Positions 23,122 to 34,832 of a DNA stretch of 64,000 bases are shown in pieces. Numbering within the stretch: the first letter of the stretch is position 1; the number at the start of each line of letters is the position of its first letter. The translations under genes were made by a program, and so were the position numbers. The notes under the pieces are model-generated. The model searched no databases. It was not told the origin of the DNA and worked only from the letters and a program-made list of their open reading frames with translations. Source of the DNA: Rattus norvegicus (taxonomy: Eukaryota > Chordata > Mammalia > Rodentia > Muridae); NCBI RefSeq assembly GCF_036323735.1, contig NC_086038.1:24258501-24322500 (forward strand). Reading direction: 5' to 3'.

Positions 23122-23469
23122 AGAAACAGAGCCATGTTTAACAGCTCTTCATTTTCTATGTTCTCTGAAAGCTGTCGATTTCTATTTCTTAAAAACCCCA
23201 GGTAGAACTGTCACAGTTGTTTCTATAACCCACTCAGGATCACACCTGCTGCCCTGGAGAAATCTTCTGTCTGGTCATCTCATCTGCTACTGACAGATTT
23301 CATTCCTTTGTACTTTCTTACCACTGCTGATTTTGCTTTGGGGGTGGGGGTGGGGCACTTTCTCAGATCATGGCTCCTGTATCATCTTCATGCACTCCCT
23401 ACGCCCCACTTGCCCTGCTGGTTACTAGTTCATAGAACATGGTGCCCATCTCAGCAGCCTCCCATCACT
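23122..23469. other. Unassigned noncoding sequence
   Basis: Nothing recognised apart from a G-rich patch (gggggtgggggtgggg, about 23340-23355). Confidence 0.5.
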
Positions 23470-23606
23470 CAGGAATAGTTAGAAACAAAGATTCTTGAGT
23501 TCCACCCTGGAACTCCTGATTCAGAAACTGGAGGTGGGGACCCAGCCATCTGTGTTTCAATAAGCCTTCCAAGTAGTTATCATGCTAAAATTTGAAAGAC
23601 AGAGTT
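23470..23606 (+). mobile_element. MER5A-like hAT-Charlie MITE
   Basis: 'acaaagattcttgagttccaccc', 'ctcctgattcagaaactgg' and 'caataagccttccaagtag', then 'gctaaaatttgaaag', match the internal order of MER5A, an ancient mammalian nonautonomous DNA transposon. The terminal repeats are eroded. Confidence 0.8.
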
Positions 23607-23639
23607 CTTGAATCATGTTTGTTTCTTTTTGTTTTTCCA

Positions 23640-23995
23640 TAATCAAAGTCATGTTCACTCACCTGCTTCAAACTTCTTCCCTATGGGTGTTTCTTCAGGC
23701 CAAGGATAGAGTCCAAGCTCCTGGGAAGGCCCACAAGACCCATTCTGTTCTGATACTTCAGCTTTTCCCTCCCTTTCCTCCCTCCCACCTAGTGTTTTAG
23801 TCATGAGGACGTTTTGAAATATTGTGAGCACAACCTGCTTTCGTATGTCTTTTCCTAGTACACCTCTTCCCACACACAGCCAGTCCACCTGGAGTTCTAT
23901 TCATCTCCCTAGATTCTGCTCAAATGTCCCTTCATGGAATGACTTCTGGGGACTAATTTCAATAATTTTCTTATACCTTATTTCTAGTCTTCCAG
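23640..23995 (+). mobile_element. L2-type ancient LINE fragment
   Basis: 'ggatagagtccaagctcctgg', then 'attctgctcaaatgtccc' and 'ttctggggactaatttc', correspond to the L2 3' region in sense orientation. Small ORFs across it are not functional. Confidence 0.65.
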
Positions 23996-24357
23996 ATCCA
24001 CCTACGTAATTCTCTTGAATTTACATTTTTTTGTACATTTAAGAAGAAATGGAGACTGCTTACTTGCGGAAGGAGGGAGAAGGAAAGAAAGAAGTGGTAT
24101 TTGGTCTACCTCCCACCAGCTCGCCCCTAGTCCAGGAACTAAAAAGTACTGTGTGTCTCTCAGAATAACTGTGGCACCCTGAGGACATTGATACTTCCTC
24201 CAAGATGTTGGCACGGTTGCTGAGGAGTTCTGCATCACAGGTACAAATGGAGGCCCACAGATCCTATTTCTAAATGTTCAAGTGTCATAAATAAACCCTA
24301 AACTCAGTAAAATAGGTTGTATCATTCTTATAACCTAACAGATATGGTTTCTTAGGT
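23996..24357. other. Unassigned noncoding sequence
   Basis: Only a 78-codon minus ORF (24002-24238), which I do not recognise. Confidence 0.5.
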
Positions 24358-24562
24358 CTAGAGAGGGGGCTTAGAAGAACATGGCTCTTGCAGAAGACCT
24401 GAGCTCCATCCAGCACCAAAGTTCACAACCAACTCCACCTATAACTTCATTTCTAGGAAATCTACTACCCTCTTAGGCCTACATAGAGAGGCACTGCTCT
24501 TGTGAGCACACACAGACAGACAGACGCATGAATACACATAATTTAATTGTAAAAAACCTCAG
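24358..24562 (+). mobile_element. B3/B2-type SINE, plus orientation
   Basis: 'tagagagggggcttagaag' is a diverged 5' end. The middle ('tgagctccatccagcacc', 'ttcacaaccaactcc') and an end of 'acacagacagacagacgc' plus A-rich sequence fit B3. Confidence 0.7.
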
Positions 24563-26191
24563 GTCTTAATAAGAAAGATATGGTACAGTAATGGTATTTA
24601 ATAGAAAAATATAAAATATCACACTTAACATCCAATAGCATGCCTACACATTTTGTTTTGAGGCAGCCATTAGAGCTATAATTTATGATATGTTATATAT
24701 TTTGTCCATAAAATATATATTGTATATATTTATTGGCTTTGTTTATCACATTATTGCTGTAACCAAGATTTTTAGTTATTTGCTGACAGTAAGAATCCAA
24801 AGAATGTAAAATTAAATGTAATTTTACTAAAATGGTAGAAAACACAAATCTCTTCTTAAAATCAGCTATATATGAAAACTCAAAAAAAAAAAAAAAAACC
24901 TGTCCAGAAAGTTTTCTCTCTTCAGCAGTCAACATTACCTGCTAGCTAAAAGCGATTACAAGTATAATGAATATCAACCTTTGATCTGAGGATTTTTTTT
25001 AAACTTGACATTTTCTCACTTAATTTCATCTCATAACACACTTGTAGAGAACTCAAATACTTGTCACCTTGAAGAACAACTAATGACTGGGTAACCACAA
25101 ATGGGTCTATAACACATTCAATTCACCTTTTCTGTAGTACGATAAATACACAGGAGGAACATACATTGTTTCTTAATTCAAAGTGTACCTTGGTCACCAC
25201 GGGCAAAGACTGTGTTAGTCTGTGTGGGTTTCCAAATCCATAGTGATGACTTGGAATATTGATTCCAGAAGGAAGATACTGCAAAAAATTTATTTCATTC
25301 TCCTATCCCCCAAATTTAAGCCCACTCCACCCTTAGACCATCCAGGTCCATCCTGGATGCTAGTGTTAGTGTGAAATGTGTGCCTTTGCAGCTTTAGATC
25401 TGATGCCTGTTTCTTCCATAACAGTGGTGAAGAAGCGTTTCCCTAGAGCTTGTATACTGGTAATCTTCTGGGTGGATATTTCAGCACATGTATTGTACTG
25501 AGCAAGTTTTTCTATTAAGTGGAGAGCCCTGTCAATCAAGATGTGCTGTAAACACAGGATGTTCTAATTCATGGACTCACAACAAGAGCCCCATTCCTTG
25601 GATCTGGATCTGGTGTTTATGTGTTTATTATTCCCATCCTAGCCAGATTCAGAGAGTAGAGTTGAGTTCTGAATTGCTGTCCTAGAGGAGTACCCGAATG
25701 TATCTGCTAGTTTTAACCTAAGGCAGAAAATGTGTTTTGTCTATCTCTCACCAAAGCATCCTTTATCCCCCCTCCACATTATTGTTGTAAGACTCTTATA
25801 TCAAAGTTCACTTCCCATTGTGACAGAGGGGAACACAAAATACCTAGATATTCTTGAAGAGATTTTTTCATTTGATGTGCTCTGTTTTAACTTGATCAAT
25901 AAAGCATTTATGTTTAAAAACACAACATCATCTCTCCAGTGGAGCTCCATTGCACAGTTATCGCTCACTTGATTATGTTTCACACAAACCATTATCACAG
26001 AGGCCTTCACTGAACACCTCCATTCTTTGTAGACTTAGACACAACGGAGATATGGAGGGGCAAGCTACAAACAGGTAGCTGTATTGTTAGCCTCCCGTGC
26101 CAGCTTAGCTAGAGCGTGCTGCTCAGTTGTCTGATCACATTCTTAGGAGATGTTGTTGTGCAAATATTTTATGGACTGGATCAATTCATTG
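24563..26191. other. Unassigned noncoding sequence
   Basis: Contains a poly-A run at 24881-24898 and several ORFs of 65-80 codons without domains. No well-defined repeat recognised. Confidence 0.5.
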
Positions 26192-26328
26192 GCTAGCTGA
26201 GCATGGTGGTGTACATCTATCATCTCAGAGTTTGGAAATGAGACATGTAAGAATCAGGGGTTCAAAGTCAGCTGCAGCCATATAACAAATTTGAAGTCAG
26301 CCTTTTTAAAGATCCTGTATTAAAAATG
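26192..26328 (+). mobile_element. Old B1-like SINE, plus orientation
   Basis: 'agctgagcatggtggtgtacatc' is the B1 start, followed by 'tctcagagtttggaaatgag' and 'gttcaaagtcagctgcagcc'. The second half is poorly preserved. Confidence 0.7.
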
Positions 26329-26794
26329 ACAATGGAATTTTTGGCTTTGATGAAAGGGGGAGTCTTTGAGAATGTGTCTGGGCCTTATCCAGTAAGTTGT
26401 GGACTGCAAGAACAAAACTAGAATCACCAAGGAGAAGGATTTTTCCCTCAGAACTAATATAAAAGTCTTACTGGAACTCCCAGCCTCCCCGGCAAATTTC
26501 AGTTTCAAGCCCTTAACGTCAGCTTTTGCCTAAATTTCTGTCCAACTTGCCTTATAGATTTTTGAGCTTGGCAGACTCGGAGGAACAGAAGCCAATCCTT
26601 CTCTGACTAATACAGACAGATATTTTTATCATGCCATCCAATCCTCAAAGCTAGGTCATTATCCAGAAAATGGAAACACATCTATGCAACATGTATACCT
26701 TCTCTCTTTACCTCCCTACAGCACTCTGTACAAATTACTCTGTCAATAATTGGGGACATGTATTAAAATAATAGGTGTGAAAGTCGGTCTCCTA
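26329..26794. other. Unassigned noncoding sequence
   Basis: No repeat or gene recognised. Confidence 0.5.
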
Positions 26795-26912
26795 CTCTAG
26801 ACTCCGGGTTCCTTCCAAGCAGAGCTGTGCTACTCATTATTGTATTTCCTGAGGCTAGGAATTGCCAATCACTTATTAAATGATTAATAAATGCCAGCTG
26901 AATGCTAGTGAG
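26795..26912 (+). mobile_element. L2-type 3' end fragment
   Basis: 'tctagactccgggttccttcc' and 'gattaataaatgccagctgaatg' resemble the terminal L2 motif (ctcaataaatgtttgttgaatg). Confidence 0.5.
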
Positions 26913-27799
26913 GCAGAGTTAACACATTAGCTAGAAAATCTGGCATAGTGGAGGGGCAGTGAGGAGAGAAAAACACAATGGAAGAACACAGAGAAAGAAA
27001 GAGATAAAGAGGCAAGTAGGAAGGGGTCTCTCCAAGCTAAGTTACCCCCATGAGATGGTGCTCAGGCAGCTTCCAGAGTTCCAACGCCTTCTTAATCAAC
27101 CACTCTCGTGAAGAGGTTGATAGTTCTGGCTGAAGAACTTGGTACCTACGAGGCATTGACTCTAATAAGCCAACGGGTGACATCCATAAAAGACAGCGAC
27201 AGTGGAGTCTCTGGTTACTCAGCCATGGCTTCTACCTCTACCCTTGTGAATCTAGCCTGTGCTTTGAGCAATGAATGTGGAGGGAGCCAAATCTGATTCC
27301 TTTGAACAGCAAAGCTTGAAGTCGGCTTTTTGCCCCAACCATATATAGAAAGCAGAGCCTGAGAGTCTTTTCAAGTTGGAAAGAAAGGGAAAGGCCAACC
27401 AGTAGTGTTAACTTCCATTTCCACCATGGTTTATGGTTTAATAGAGGCTTGTTAGGTAAGGAACAAGGGAGTCGTTTTCTCTTTCATAATCACTTTCCTG
27501 CCACAATCAATTTTTCTAATCTTTTGCACAATGGAAAGGTTCTGGAGAACTCCTTCCCTGGGGAAACAAAACCATCTCTACCCTCCTTGTAAGGCTTCTA
27601 TGGCAAACCAAAGTACAATTCTACCCATGTTTACCCTGGGGAGCCAATAGGTTATTGGGTTTACATACAGGGCTTACTGGGGTGTTATTAACAGGAGCCT
27701 GAGTGTTCACAAAGTAGTCACATTGGAAAGTCTTCACGCAGCGTGAATGATGGCTGAATATATGGAAGTCCCTTACCTTTGCCATCACTAGACTACATA
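26913..27799. other. Unassigned noncoding sequence
   Basis: A purine-rich patch lies at 26955-27025. The 62-codon plus ORF 27108-27296 is not recognisable. Confidence 0.5.
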
Positions 27800-27807
27800 A
27801 TCTGGAG

Positions 27808-28018
27808 CAATGGTTCTCCACCTTCCTAATGCTGCAGCCCTTTGATACAGTTCTCCATGTTGTAGTGAGCCCCAACCATTCAATTGTTTTCATTGCTGCT
27901 TCATAACTGTAATGTTGCTACCACTGTGAATCATAATGTAGATATCTGCATTTCCTGGTGGCCTTAGGTGGCCTCTGTGAAAGGGACATTCAACACCCTC
28001 ATTGGTTGAGAACCACTG
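27808..28018. mobile_element. URR1-like hAT-Charlie MITE with 8-bp duplication
   Basis: Ends with diverged terminal inverted repeats, caatggttctccacc at the left and ggttgagaaccactg at the right, typical of the hAT-Charlie CAGTGGTTCTCAACC end. The flanks atctggag (27800-27807) and ctctggag (28019-28026) agree at 7 of 8 positions, the hAT duplication size. About 211 bp with no coding capacity. Confidence 0.88.
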
Positions 28019-28026
28019 CTCTGGAG

Positions 28027-28523
28027 CTTCTCTCCAAGTCTGGAAAGCTATGTACAGCTAAGCATGATGCTTAAAAATGGTGGGGAGGAAAGATGGAATA
28101 TCAAGTGCGAGTCTAATAGCCTTCCCCAAGCCCCTTCTTCTATGAGGGGATGTCAGTAGCCAACAAGCTCAGTCTTGCAAGCAGACACAGCTGCTCTAAT
28201 GAAGATGGAGTTTCTTCTGCTGAGAAGGAGGCTAGCTCTCCATAAAAGGAAACCATGGGTAGTTCTCCCTGTGGTCAGCCCCTCCCTGGCATCATCTTCC
28301 CAATAGCACCATCATTTGGGCTCCTTTGCCTGAAATGTGAGTGCTTTTTCATTTATGTGTAAATTTTGGATATGCTTCTTCAATGTTAATTACTCAGCTT
28401 TGTGTAACTGTAATGAAATAACAGATTAATATCTGACACATTAGTATGTGAGAAATAAGGTAATCAAACTTGTAAGGAGATAGGTTTCTTTATCTCACCA
28501 GGGAAAATGTGTTATTTAGTAAG
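28027..28523. other. Unassigned noncoding sequence
   Basis: Left flank of the rearranged L1. No target-site duplication matching the right flank was seen. Confidence 0.5.
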
Positions 28524-29978
28524 TGTCAGGCCTTGGAGCCTCCCCTTGAGGTGGATCCCATTGGGTGGTCACTGGACTGCCTTTCCTTCAGTCTTACCTT
28601 GATTTTTATCGCTCTAGTCCTTTTAGACAGGAACAATTCTCAATTCTAGGTCAGAGTTTTTGACTGTGGTATGGTAACCCCATCCCTCCACTTGATGCCC
28701 TGTCTTTCTACTGGGGGTAGACTACAAGTTCCCTCTCCCCACTGTTGGGCATTTCATCTAAGGTCCCTCCCTTTGAGTCCTGAAAGTTTCTCACCTCCTG
28801 GGCTCTGGCATAATCTAGAGGGTGCCCCATTTCCACCCTTCCAGGTTGTATATTTCCATCTATTCTGATGGCCCATGAGATTCCTTTCCTGTTTCACAGA
28901 CCCCCAATATTTGATCATGTTCCCCCTTTCCCTCCCCATCCCCTCTTCTGTCCAGGTCTCTATCTCCCTCTATCTCTCATGATTGCTTTCTTCTCCCTCC
29001 CAAGTAGGATTAAGGCACTCCTACTTGAATTCTTCAGCTTGTTAACCTTAAGTTCTGTGGATTGTATCCTGGATCTTCTGTACTTCTTGGCTACTATCCA
29101 TTTATTAGTGAGTACATACCATGCATGTCCTTTTGGGCCTGAGTTACGTCATTCAGGATGGTATTTCTAGTTCCATCCATTTGACTGAAAAACTCATGAT
29201 ATCCTCGTTTTTCATAGCTGAGTACTATTCCATTGTGTAAATGAATCACTTTTTCTGTATCTATTCTTCCATTGTGGGACATCTGGGTTGTTTTCAGCTT
29301 CTGGCTATCATGAGACTGCTATGAACATAGTGAAACATGGGCCCTTGTGGTATGGTGGAGCATCTCTTGGAGTGGTGTTGTTAGGTCTTCAGGTAGATCT
29401 ATTTCTAATTTTCTGAGGAACCTCCAGATTGATTTCCAGAGTGGTTGTACCAGTTTGCAATACCACTAGCAATGGAGGAGTGTTCCTCTTTTTTCCACAT
29501 CCTTGCCAGCATGTACTATCACCTAACCTGAGTTTTGTATATTAGCCATTTTGATTAGTATAAGGTGGAATCTCAGGGTAATTTTTAGGTGCATTTTCCT
29601 GATCACTAAAGACTTTGGATGTTTCTTTAAGTGTTTCTTACCATTTGAGATTTTTCTGTTGTAAATTCTGTTTAGTTCTATACCCTATTTTTTGATTGGG
29701 TTATTTGGTTCTTTGTAGGTTAGCTTCTTGTGTTCTTTATGTATTTGGATATTAGCTTCTATCAGATGTGGGATTAGTGAAGATTTTTCCCCAATGTATA
29801 GGTTGCCAATTTATCCTAATGACTGTGTCCTTTGATTTTCAGTTTCATGAGGTCCCATTTATCAATTCTTGATCTTAGAGCCTGAGCCATTTGAGTTCTG
29901 TTTAGGAAATTTTCCCCCTTGCCGATGAGCTTGAGGCCTTTTCCCACTTTCTCTTCTATAGATTCAGGGTATTTGTTT
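28524..29978 (-). mobile_element. L1 with inverted 5' part: ORF2 end plus proximal 3' UTR, minus orientation
   Basis: The reverse strand carries the proximal 3' UTR (28524-29093; blocks such as 'ccctccactt gatgccctg' near 28681) and the last part of ORF2 (29094-29978). The minus-strand reading ends in QKDMHGMYSLING before a stop, close to the plus-strand ORF2 end at 63.5 kb (QKNTHGMHSLISGY). Frames upstream are broken. It directly abuts the plus-oriented 3' UTR that follows; together they look like a single 5'-inverted insertion. Confidence 0.88.
29094..29978 (-). pseudogene. L1 ORF2 C-terminal remnant, broken
   Basis: Last part of the L1 ORF2 reading frame, far downstream of the reverse transcriptase domain. 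Only the final 62 codons (29094-29282) are open. The rest has several stops and indels, so no function is expected. Confidence 0.85.
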
Positions 29979-30470
29979 TAAGGCCTAGTGTGGCCCACCA
30001 GTTAACTGACTGAGATAGATGCACATACTTACATGCAACCAATGGACTGAAGTTGGGGACCTCTGTGGTTGAACTAGGGAAAGGCTGGAAGAAGCTGAGG
30101 AGAAGGGCGACCCCATAAAAGGGCCAGCAGTCTCAACTAACCTAGATCCTTCAGACCTCTCAGACACTGAGCTATCAACCAGGCAGCTTACACTAGCTGG
30201 TACAAGGCCCCCTGACACATATACATCAGAGGACTGCCTGGTCTGACCTCAGTGAGATAAGATGCACCTAACCCTTGGGAGACTTGAGGCCCCAGGGAGA
30301 GGGCAGATCTAGTTGTCGGGGAGGTACACTCTTAGAGACAGAGGGGAGGAGGAATGGGATGAGGAACTGTGAGAAGGCAGACCAGGATGAGTGACAATGA
30401 CTGAACTGTAAAAAGTTAAACTAATAAAAATAGATAACATAAATTAATACCTAAAGAAAAACAAAGACTG
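29979..30470 (+). mobile_element. L1 distal 3' UTR, plus orientation
   Basis: Blocks 'tgcaaccaatggactgaag', 'gggaaaggctggaagaagctgagg', 'tcagacactgagctatcaacc' and 'aggccccagggagaggg' are the distal 3' UTR of an Lx-like rodent L1, ending in an A-rich region (aaactaataaaaatag). It starts about where the inverted segment's 3' UTR piece ends in L1 coordinates. Confidence 0.88.
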
Positions 30471-32890
30471 AGAGGCTTCATTAATTTCAGATCCAAAATG
30501 AGGGTGGCTTACACAGGCTGGGAAACATGGTGGCACTTGACCAGAAGAAAAAAGTATGACTCTGGGTCCCACAATCCCCTTCAGACACGCACCCTATGAC
30601 ACACCCTATGGCATAATGTTTTCATATCAGCATTCATTACTTTCTTGGTGATCTTTCTTCCTTGGGTTCTTAGATCCTTGAGGATAGCATATGTGTGTTT
30701 TGAGTGGTGCCTGTGTAGTAAGATCCAGACCTAATGATAGACATGTATATCATCCCATTTGTAATAGTATGTCTGTCCAACAATCCCTATGGTTATTAGG
30801 CCTACAATGAGCCTGTCTGAATCATGGTTCTCTATCTAGTGACATTATGGCTAGTGCTACAATAAGCATGCAATTTACACTTTCTGATCCCAAGTAAAAT
30901 GCTTGTTGTACCCTGCGTGAATGAAAGATATTCTCAAATGGTTTGAACAAATAGGTAAATCTTTCTAATAGAAGGCAGACTGCTCTAATATATGTGTCAG
31001 TATCTGGCTTACTATTTGGCATCTTCAGTCCCCCTGGGACATCCAGGAACCTTGCTCTGGGGGTCAGAAGCAGTGTGAAGAAACCAGGCTAAGTGGGAAC
31101 ATGGTTCTCTGGAGGAAACCTGCCCAGCAGCTGTAGTATCCTTGCCTGACATTCAGGGAAGGGACCATTAGGACCAGGTCAGGACAGATTTCAATTGTGT
31201 TGTTCCTATCCAAATATGCCCAAGAGGTCTCCATAAATGGTAGAGGGGAGACTTATTTGTGGATAATAGAATAGTAACCACTGATCAATCATTTTTTAAA
31301 AAATATTCATCTTAGGTGTCCACACAACAACTCATATCTCAGTCAAGGATGTGGATTTAGACTTTAGTAAGCTCCTTGATTGTGAAAGCCAGAGATGTAG
31401 ACGGAGGGAAAAGAGAGAGACGTTTCCTTGCTGCTACATGGGCATGCGCACAAACAGAAATGAAAATACATGAAGAACTCTTTCCTACTGAGCAGTGTAG
31501 TTAATTAAATATTCATGTTGCTCTGATTGGAGATGTTTCATCTCACTGGAAAAAAATCTAATGCTGGGAAGTTTTCTTTTTTTACCCTACCCTGAATTGG
31601 AAAATAAAGGAGCATCTAAGACTTTCACTGGGAGGATTTTGAAGCACCAATGATAAATAAGGAACTGTGTTTAAAACAGAAGTCACTATGCCTCCTCCTC
31701 CTCCTCCCCTTTCTTCCTCCTGCCAATCATTGGCACGGTTGGTTGGCTCCCACACCTGCGTTATTAACAGTTAGAGAACAATATAAAACTTCAGCTATAG
31801 AAGAACAAGGAGGAGTCATCTTTCATCCACAGATGACAGCACTGTCATTTGCAGACTGAGCTGCTCTGGGCAGCTCTTTGCTAGGCTTCCCCTCTCCAAA
31901 GCAAGCCAGGGGAGATGGCCCTTCACTCTCTGAAGCAATGGAGGAAGAAAGAGGAGAGGAAGAAAAGGAGACTCTTTCTGGAAACTTCTCAGAATCCATT
32001 TCTCCATCATAGGAGTGTGAACTAATATCTGGAGTAGAGAGTTATCTGTTTCAGCCTCAGACCTCAGAGCATGAAGGGAATGAGGCAACTCTTCTCTACC
32101 TAAGGCGAGACCCACTAAAAAGAATTACCTAAGCAGTCTGTAATGAAGCCGAGACCATTTAAAAAAGTTATTCAGATGAGTCAGGCAGATAGACGCAAAG
32201 GTCAAATAACCAAGTTGGTTAGAGGGACAATAAGACAGCTAGAAATTAGATAGTCAATCACCTTCCTGTGGAAAGAAAGCTGAGTGTGAGGAATGTACTT
32301 TCAGGAAGGTGAGCTTGTATTAAATGACACATGAGACAGTTAATTTTCAGACCACAGTAAAGCTCCAGAGCAAACACTGAGAAGAATGGACCCTGGGGTG
32401 GGGCATACGTAAGGATGTATAGAAGACATGGGAAAAGGCAATCAAACTTATTTATGCCTGTTACATATTTCAAAAGATTCCCAGTGTTTGTTTTAAAGTA
32501 TAAATGTCTTATTAATATTGTAACATATAAATAAATACCTAGTAGTACATCTTTAAAACTTTTCTACTGATAGGTAGAAACTGTACTAATATCATGGTAA
32601 CTGCTCTTCTAGAGGATAGGGATTGCTCACTAGAAGCCATGCTGGGAAAACTGATCTGTCACCACAAAGGAATTAAGTGCTTCCTGAACTTAGGTTCTTG
32701 CAAAATGCTGAAAATTCTAAGATACATAGGAAAAATGAATAAATCAGAAAGAGGCAAGAAGATTTATCCGGTGAGAGCAGTGAAGAACTCATGAGAAGAG
32801 AAGACAGGGAGACCCCGTTCCTCGCTACTGTTGGTGACAGGAGGTGTAGTAGTTCCTTGGTGTGCATCGTTGACTCCTTGAAGTACCAGT
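30471..32890. other. Long unassigned stretch, no gene recognised
   Basis: Mostly unique-looking. The longest ORF is a 99-codon minus frame (31816-32115). A CCT-rich run (cctcctcctcctcc) lies near 31690-31705. The area 31495-31530 (ttaattaaatattcatg) is AT-rich with homeodomain-like motifs. Confidence 0.5.
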
Positions 32891-32894
32891 GTGG

Positions 32895-32990
32895 TTAAAC
32901 TCTGTTCTAGGTATCTTTCAAACATTACTATTAATCCTTGTCATGACATTTCCAATGTGTAGATTAAAGACCAAAAATAATCTTTGAAAT
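32895..32990 (+). mobile_element. Possible MIR/L2-type fragment
   Basis: 'gttctaggtatctttcaaacattactatt', then 'gtgtagattaaagacc', resembles the 'tttacaaacattatctcattt' part of ancient mammalian repeats. Weak. Confidence 0.35.
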
Positions 32991-33157
32991 AGTAACATAA
33001 AGGAATATTTTAACCCAAAGTCAAGGTTCTTGAGGACCTGTCAAGATATCTCCTTGGAGCCACACATGCTAAGATGTAGAGCCTTGAGGAGAAGTTCAGC
33101 ATGGTCTCTATGCAAGGATAACATAAGTATTTGATATTATGAAGAAAAGAAAAGGAA

Positions 33158-33300
33158 GACATGGTGGTTGGGGCCAGCCTGATCTACAGAGGTAGTTTCA
33201 GAGTAGGCAGGGCTACACAAAGAAACTCTATCTTAAACAAACAAATGAACAACAACACAAAACCAAACAAGAAGAGGAGCAAAACAAAAATCTAGCTCAC
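33158..33300 (+). mobile_element. B1 SINE, internally deleted, plus orientation
   Basis: 'gacatggtggttggggccagcctgatctacagag' joins the B1 start directly to its middle, then 'ggcagggctacacaaagaaactc', and an A-rich tail of aaacaaac units. Confidence 0.85.
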
Positions 33301-34027
33301 TATGTCCATCTTTATTATTGATTTGTTACAAGGCCAAAACAAGATTTTTTTCTAATACCAACTTAAAAAATTATAAGGAGAGGGAGAATATGAATTTTAA
33401 CAGTGGAAATATTGAACAATAACAGACCCATTATAATACACCCTGGGTATATCTGTCAGCTATTCTCTTAATTAAAATGCTACCATGTGGTTAATATCCT
33501 TGTGCATACAAGAATGTGTGCTGGCCTCTTATTAAAAGAGAGAAGCTAGACTTCCCTCAGTTGTATATGTGGCACCCAGGTTAAGAGAACATGACACCCA
33601 CCTTGGGACTCCTGCTCTATGGTTCCAAAGCCTCTGATGCCTGTGGTATATTCCTGAGGATACTTGTCTAGCATAACCTTTTGCTAAAAATGAATTTGAA
33701 AGGCCTTCAAGGACTTCAGTGTAATTATGTTCAGTGAGAAGAGAGTGTGGCTGCCCAATGGAGAGACAAAATTATCCTGAGCCAACTTTGGGTATAAAAC
33801 CTGGAAAATCTCAGAAGTGACAATATGAAAATTCTACTTACAACTTCTAAAGTGTTGGTTTTTTTCTCCCTAACACTCCAAGAGTCTTCTCCTTCCCCTT
33901 TGATTTTCCTGAAGCCCCACTTTGCCTGTTCATTTCTTGAATGAAAAAGAAGGGAGAGGTAGGTTAGAGAAGAAAAAGTTGCTTATTAAACAGAGTACAA
34001 CCCTTTAATTAGTGAGATACAAGATCA
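33301..34027. other. Unassigned noncoding sequence
   Basis: AT-rich. No repeat or ORF of note. Confidence 0.5.
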
Positions 34028-34232
34028 ACTGCGTGAGCTGAGAATATACTACTGGCCTGCTGTGTGGGAGGCCATGGGTTGGGCTCTCAACACTGAATAC
34101 ATCAAGCATGATGAGGCAGAGCTGTAATCCGAACACTTGGGAGGCCTAGGCAAGAGGAGCAGAGTTCAATGTCATTTTTAGCTACACAGTGAGGTCAAGG
34201 TCAGCCTAGGGTGAGACAATGTAGCATCAAAT
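34028..34232 (+). mobile_element. ID-B1 composite SINE (B4-like), plus orientation
   Basis: An ID-like 5' half ('ctactggcctgctgtgtgggagg', 'catgggttgggctctcaac') is followed by a B1-like half ('agctgtaatccgaacacttgggagg', 'tagctacacagtgagg'). Confidence 0.72.
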
Positions 34233-34458
34233 AGTAAAATGAAACAAAAACCACACAAGCTGCCAGAGCAATCCTTCCAGATACCTAGTGATGAGAGGTG
34301 GGGCCGGTGTTACTGATGGCAATTGTGTTATTGTTTGGGGTACTTGGTAGAGACCCTGACTCCTATCATTATTAGTAGAAGATAATTTTCTCTTTTTGCT
34401 GTTGCTTTCAAATATGCCCCCAGAGCCCAAGATGCCTTTTGGACTCAGAAAAGATAAC

Positions 34459-34832
34459 TGTGGTACTTTGGATAAAAAAAAAAAATGACTCCCATAGTCT
34501 CATAGGGAGTGGCACTATTAAGGGCTGTAGCCTTGTTGAAGTAGGTGTGGCTTTGTTGGAGGTGGTGTGTCACTAGGGGGTTGGGCTTTGAGGTCTCAGA
34601 TGTTCAAGCTAGGACAGTGGCTCACTTCTCTTCCTGCTGCCTGGGGATCTGGATGCAGAACTCTCAGCTACCTCTCCAACACCACGTCTGCCTGCATGCC
34701 ACCATGCTTCCCGACAGGATGAAAATGGACTAAACAAATGAACTGTAAGGCAGCCCCAATTAAATGTTTTTCTATACAAGAGTTGCCTTGGTCATGGTGT
34801 CTCTTAATAGCAATAAAACCCTAAGACATTGA
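34459..34832 (+). mobile_element. Family B MLT1-like/MaLR-type LTR, plus orientation
   Basis: Shares 'gtagccttgttgaagtagg', 'gtgtgtcactagggg', 'ccaccatgcttcccgac' and 'cagccccaattaaatg' to 'caataaaaccctaagaca' with the copy at 17336-17688. A poly-A run at 34474-34486 sits inside. Confidence 0.65.
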
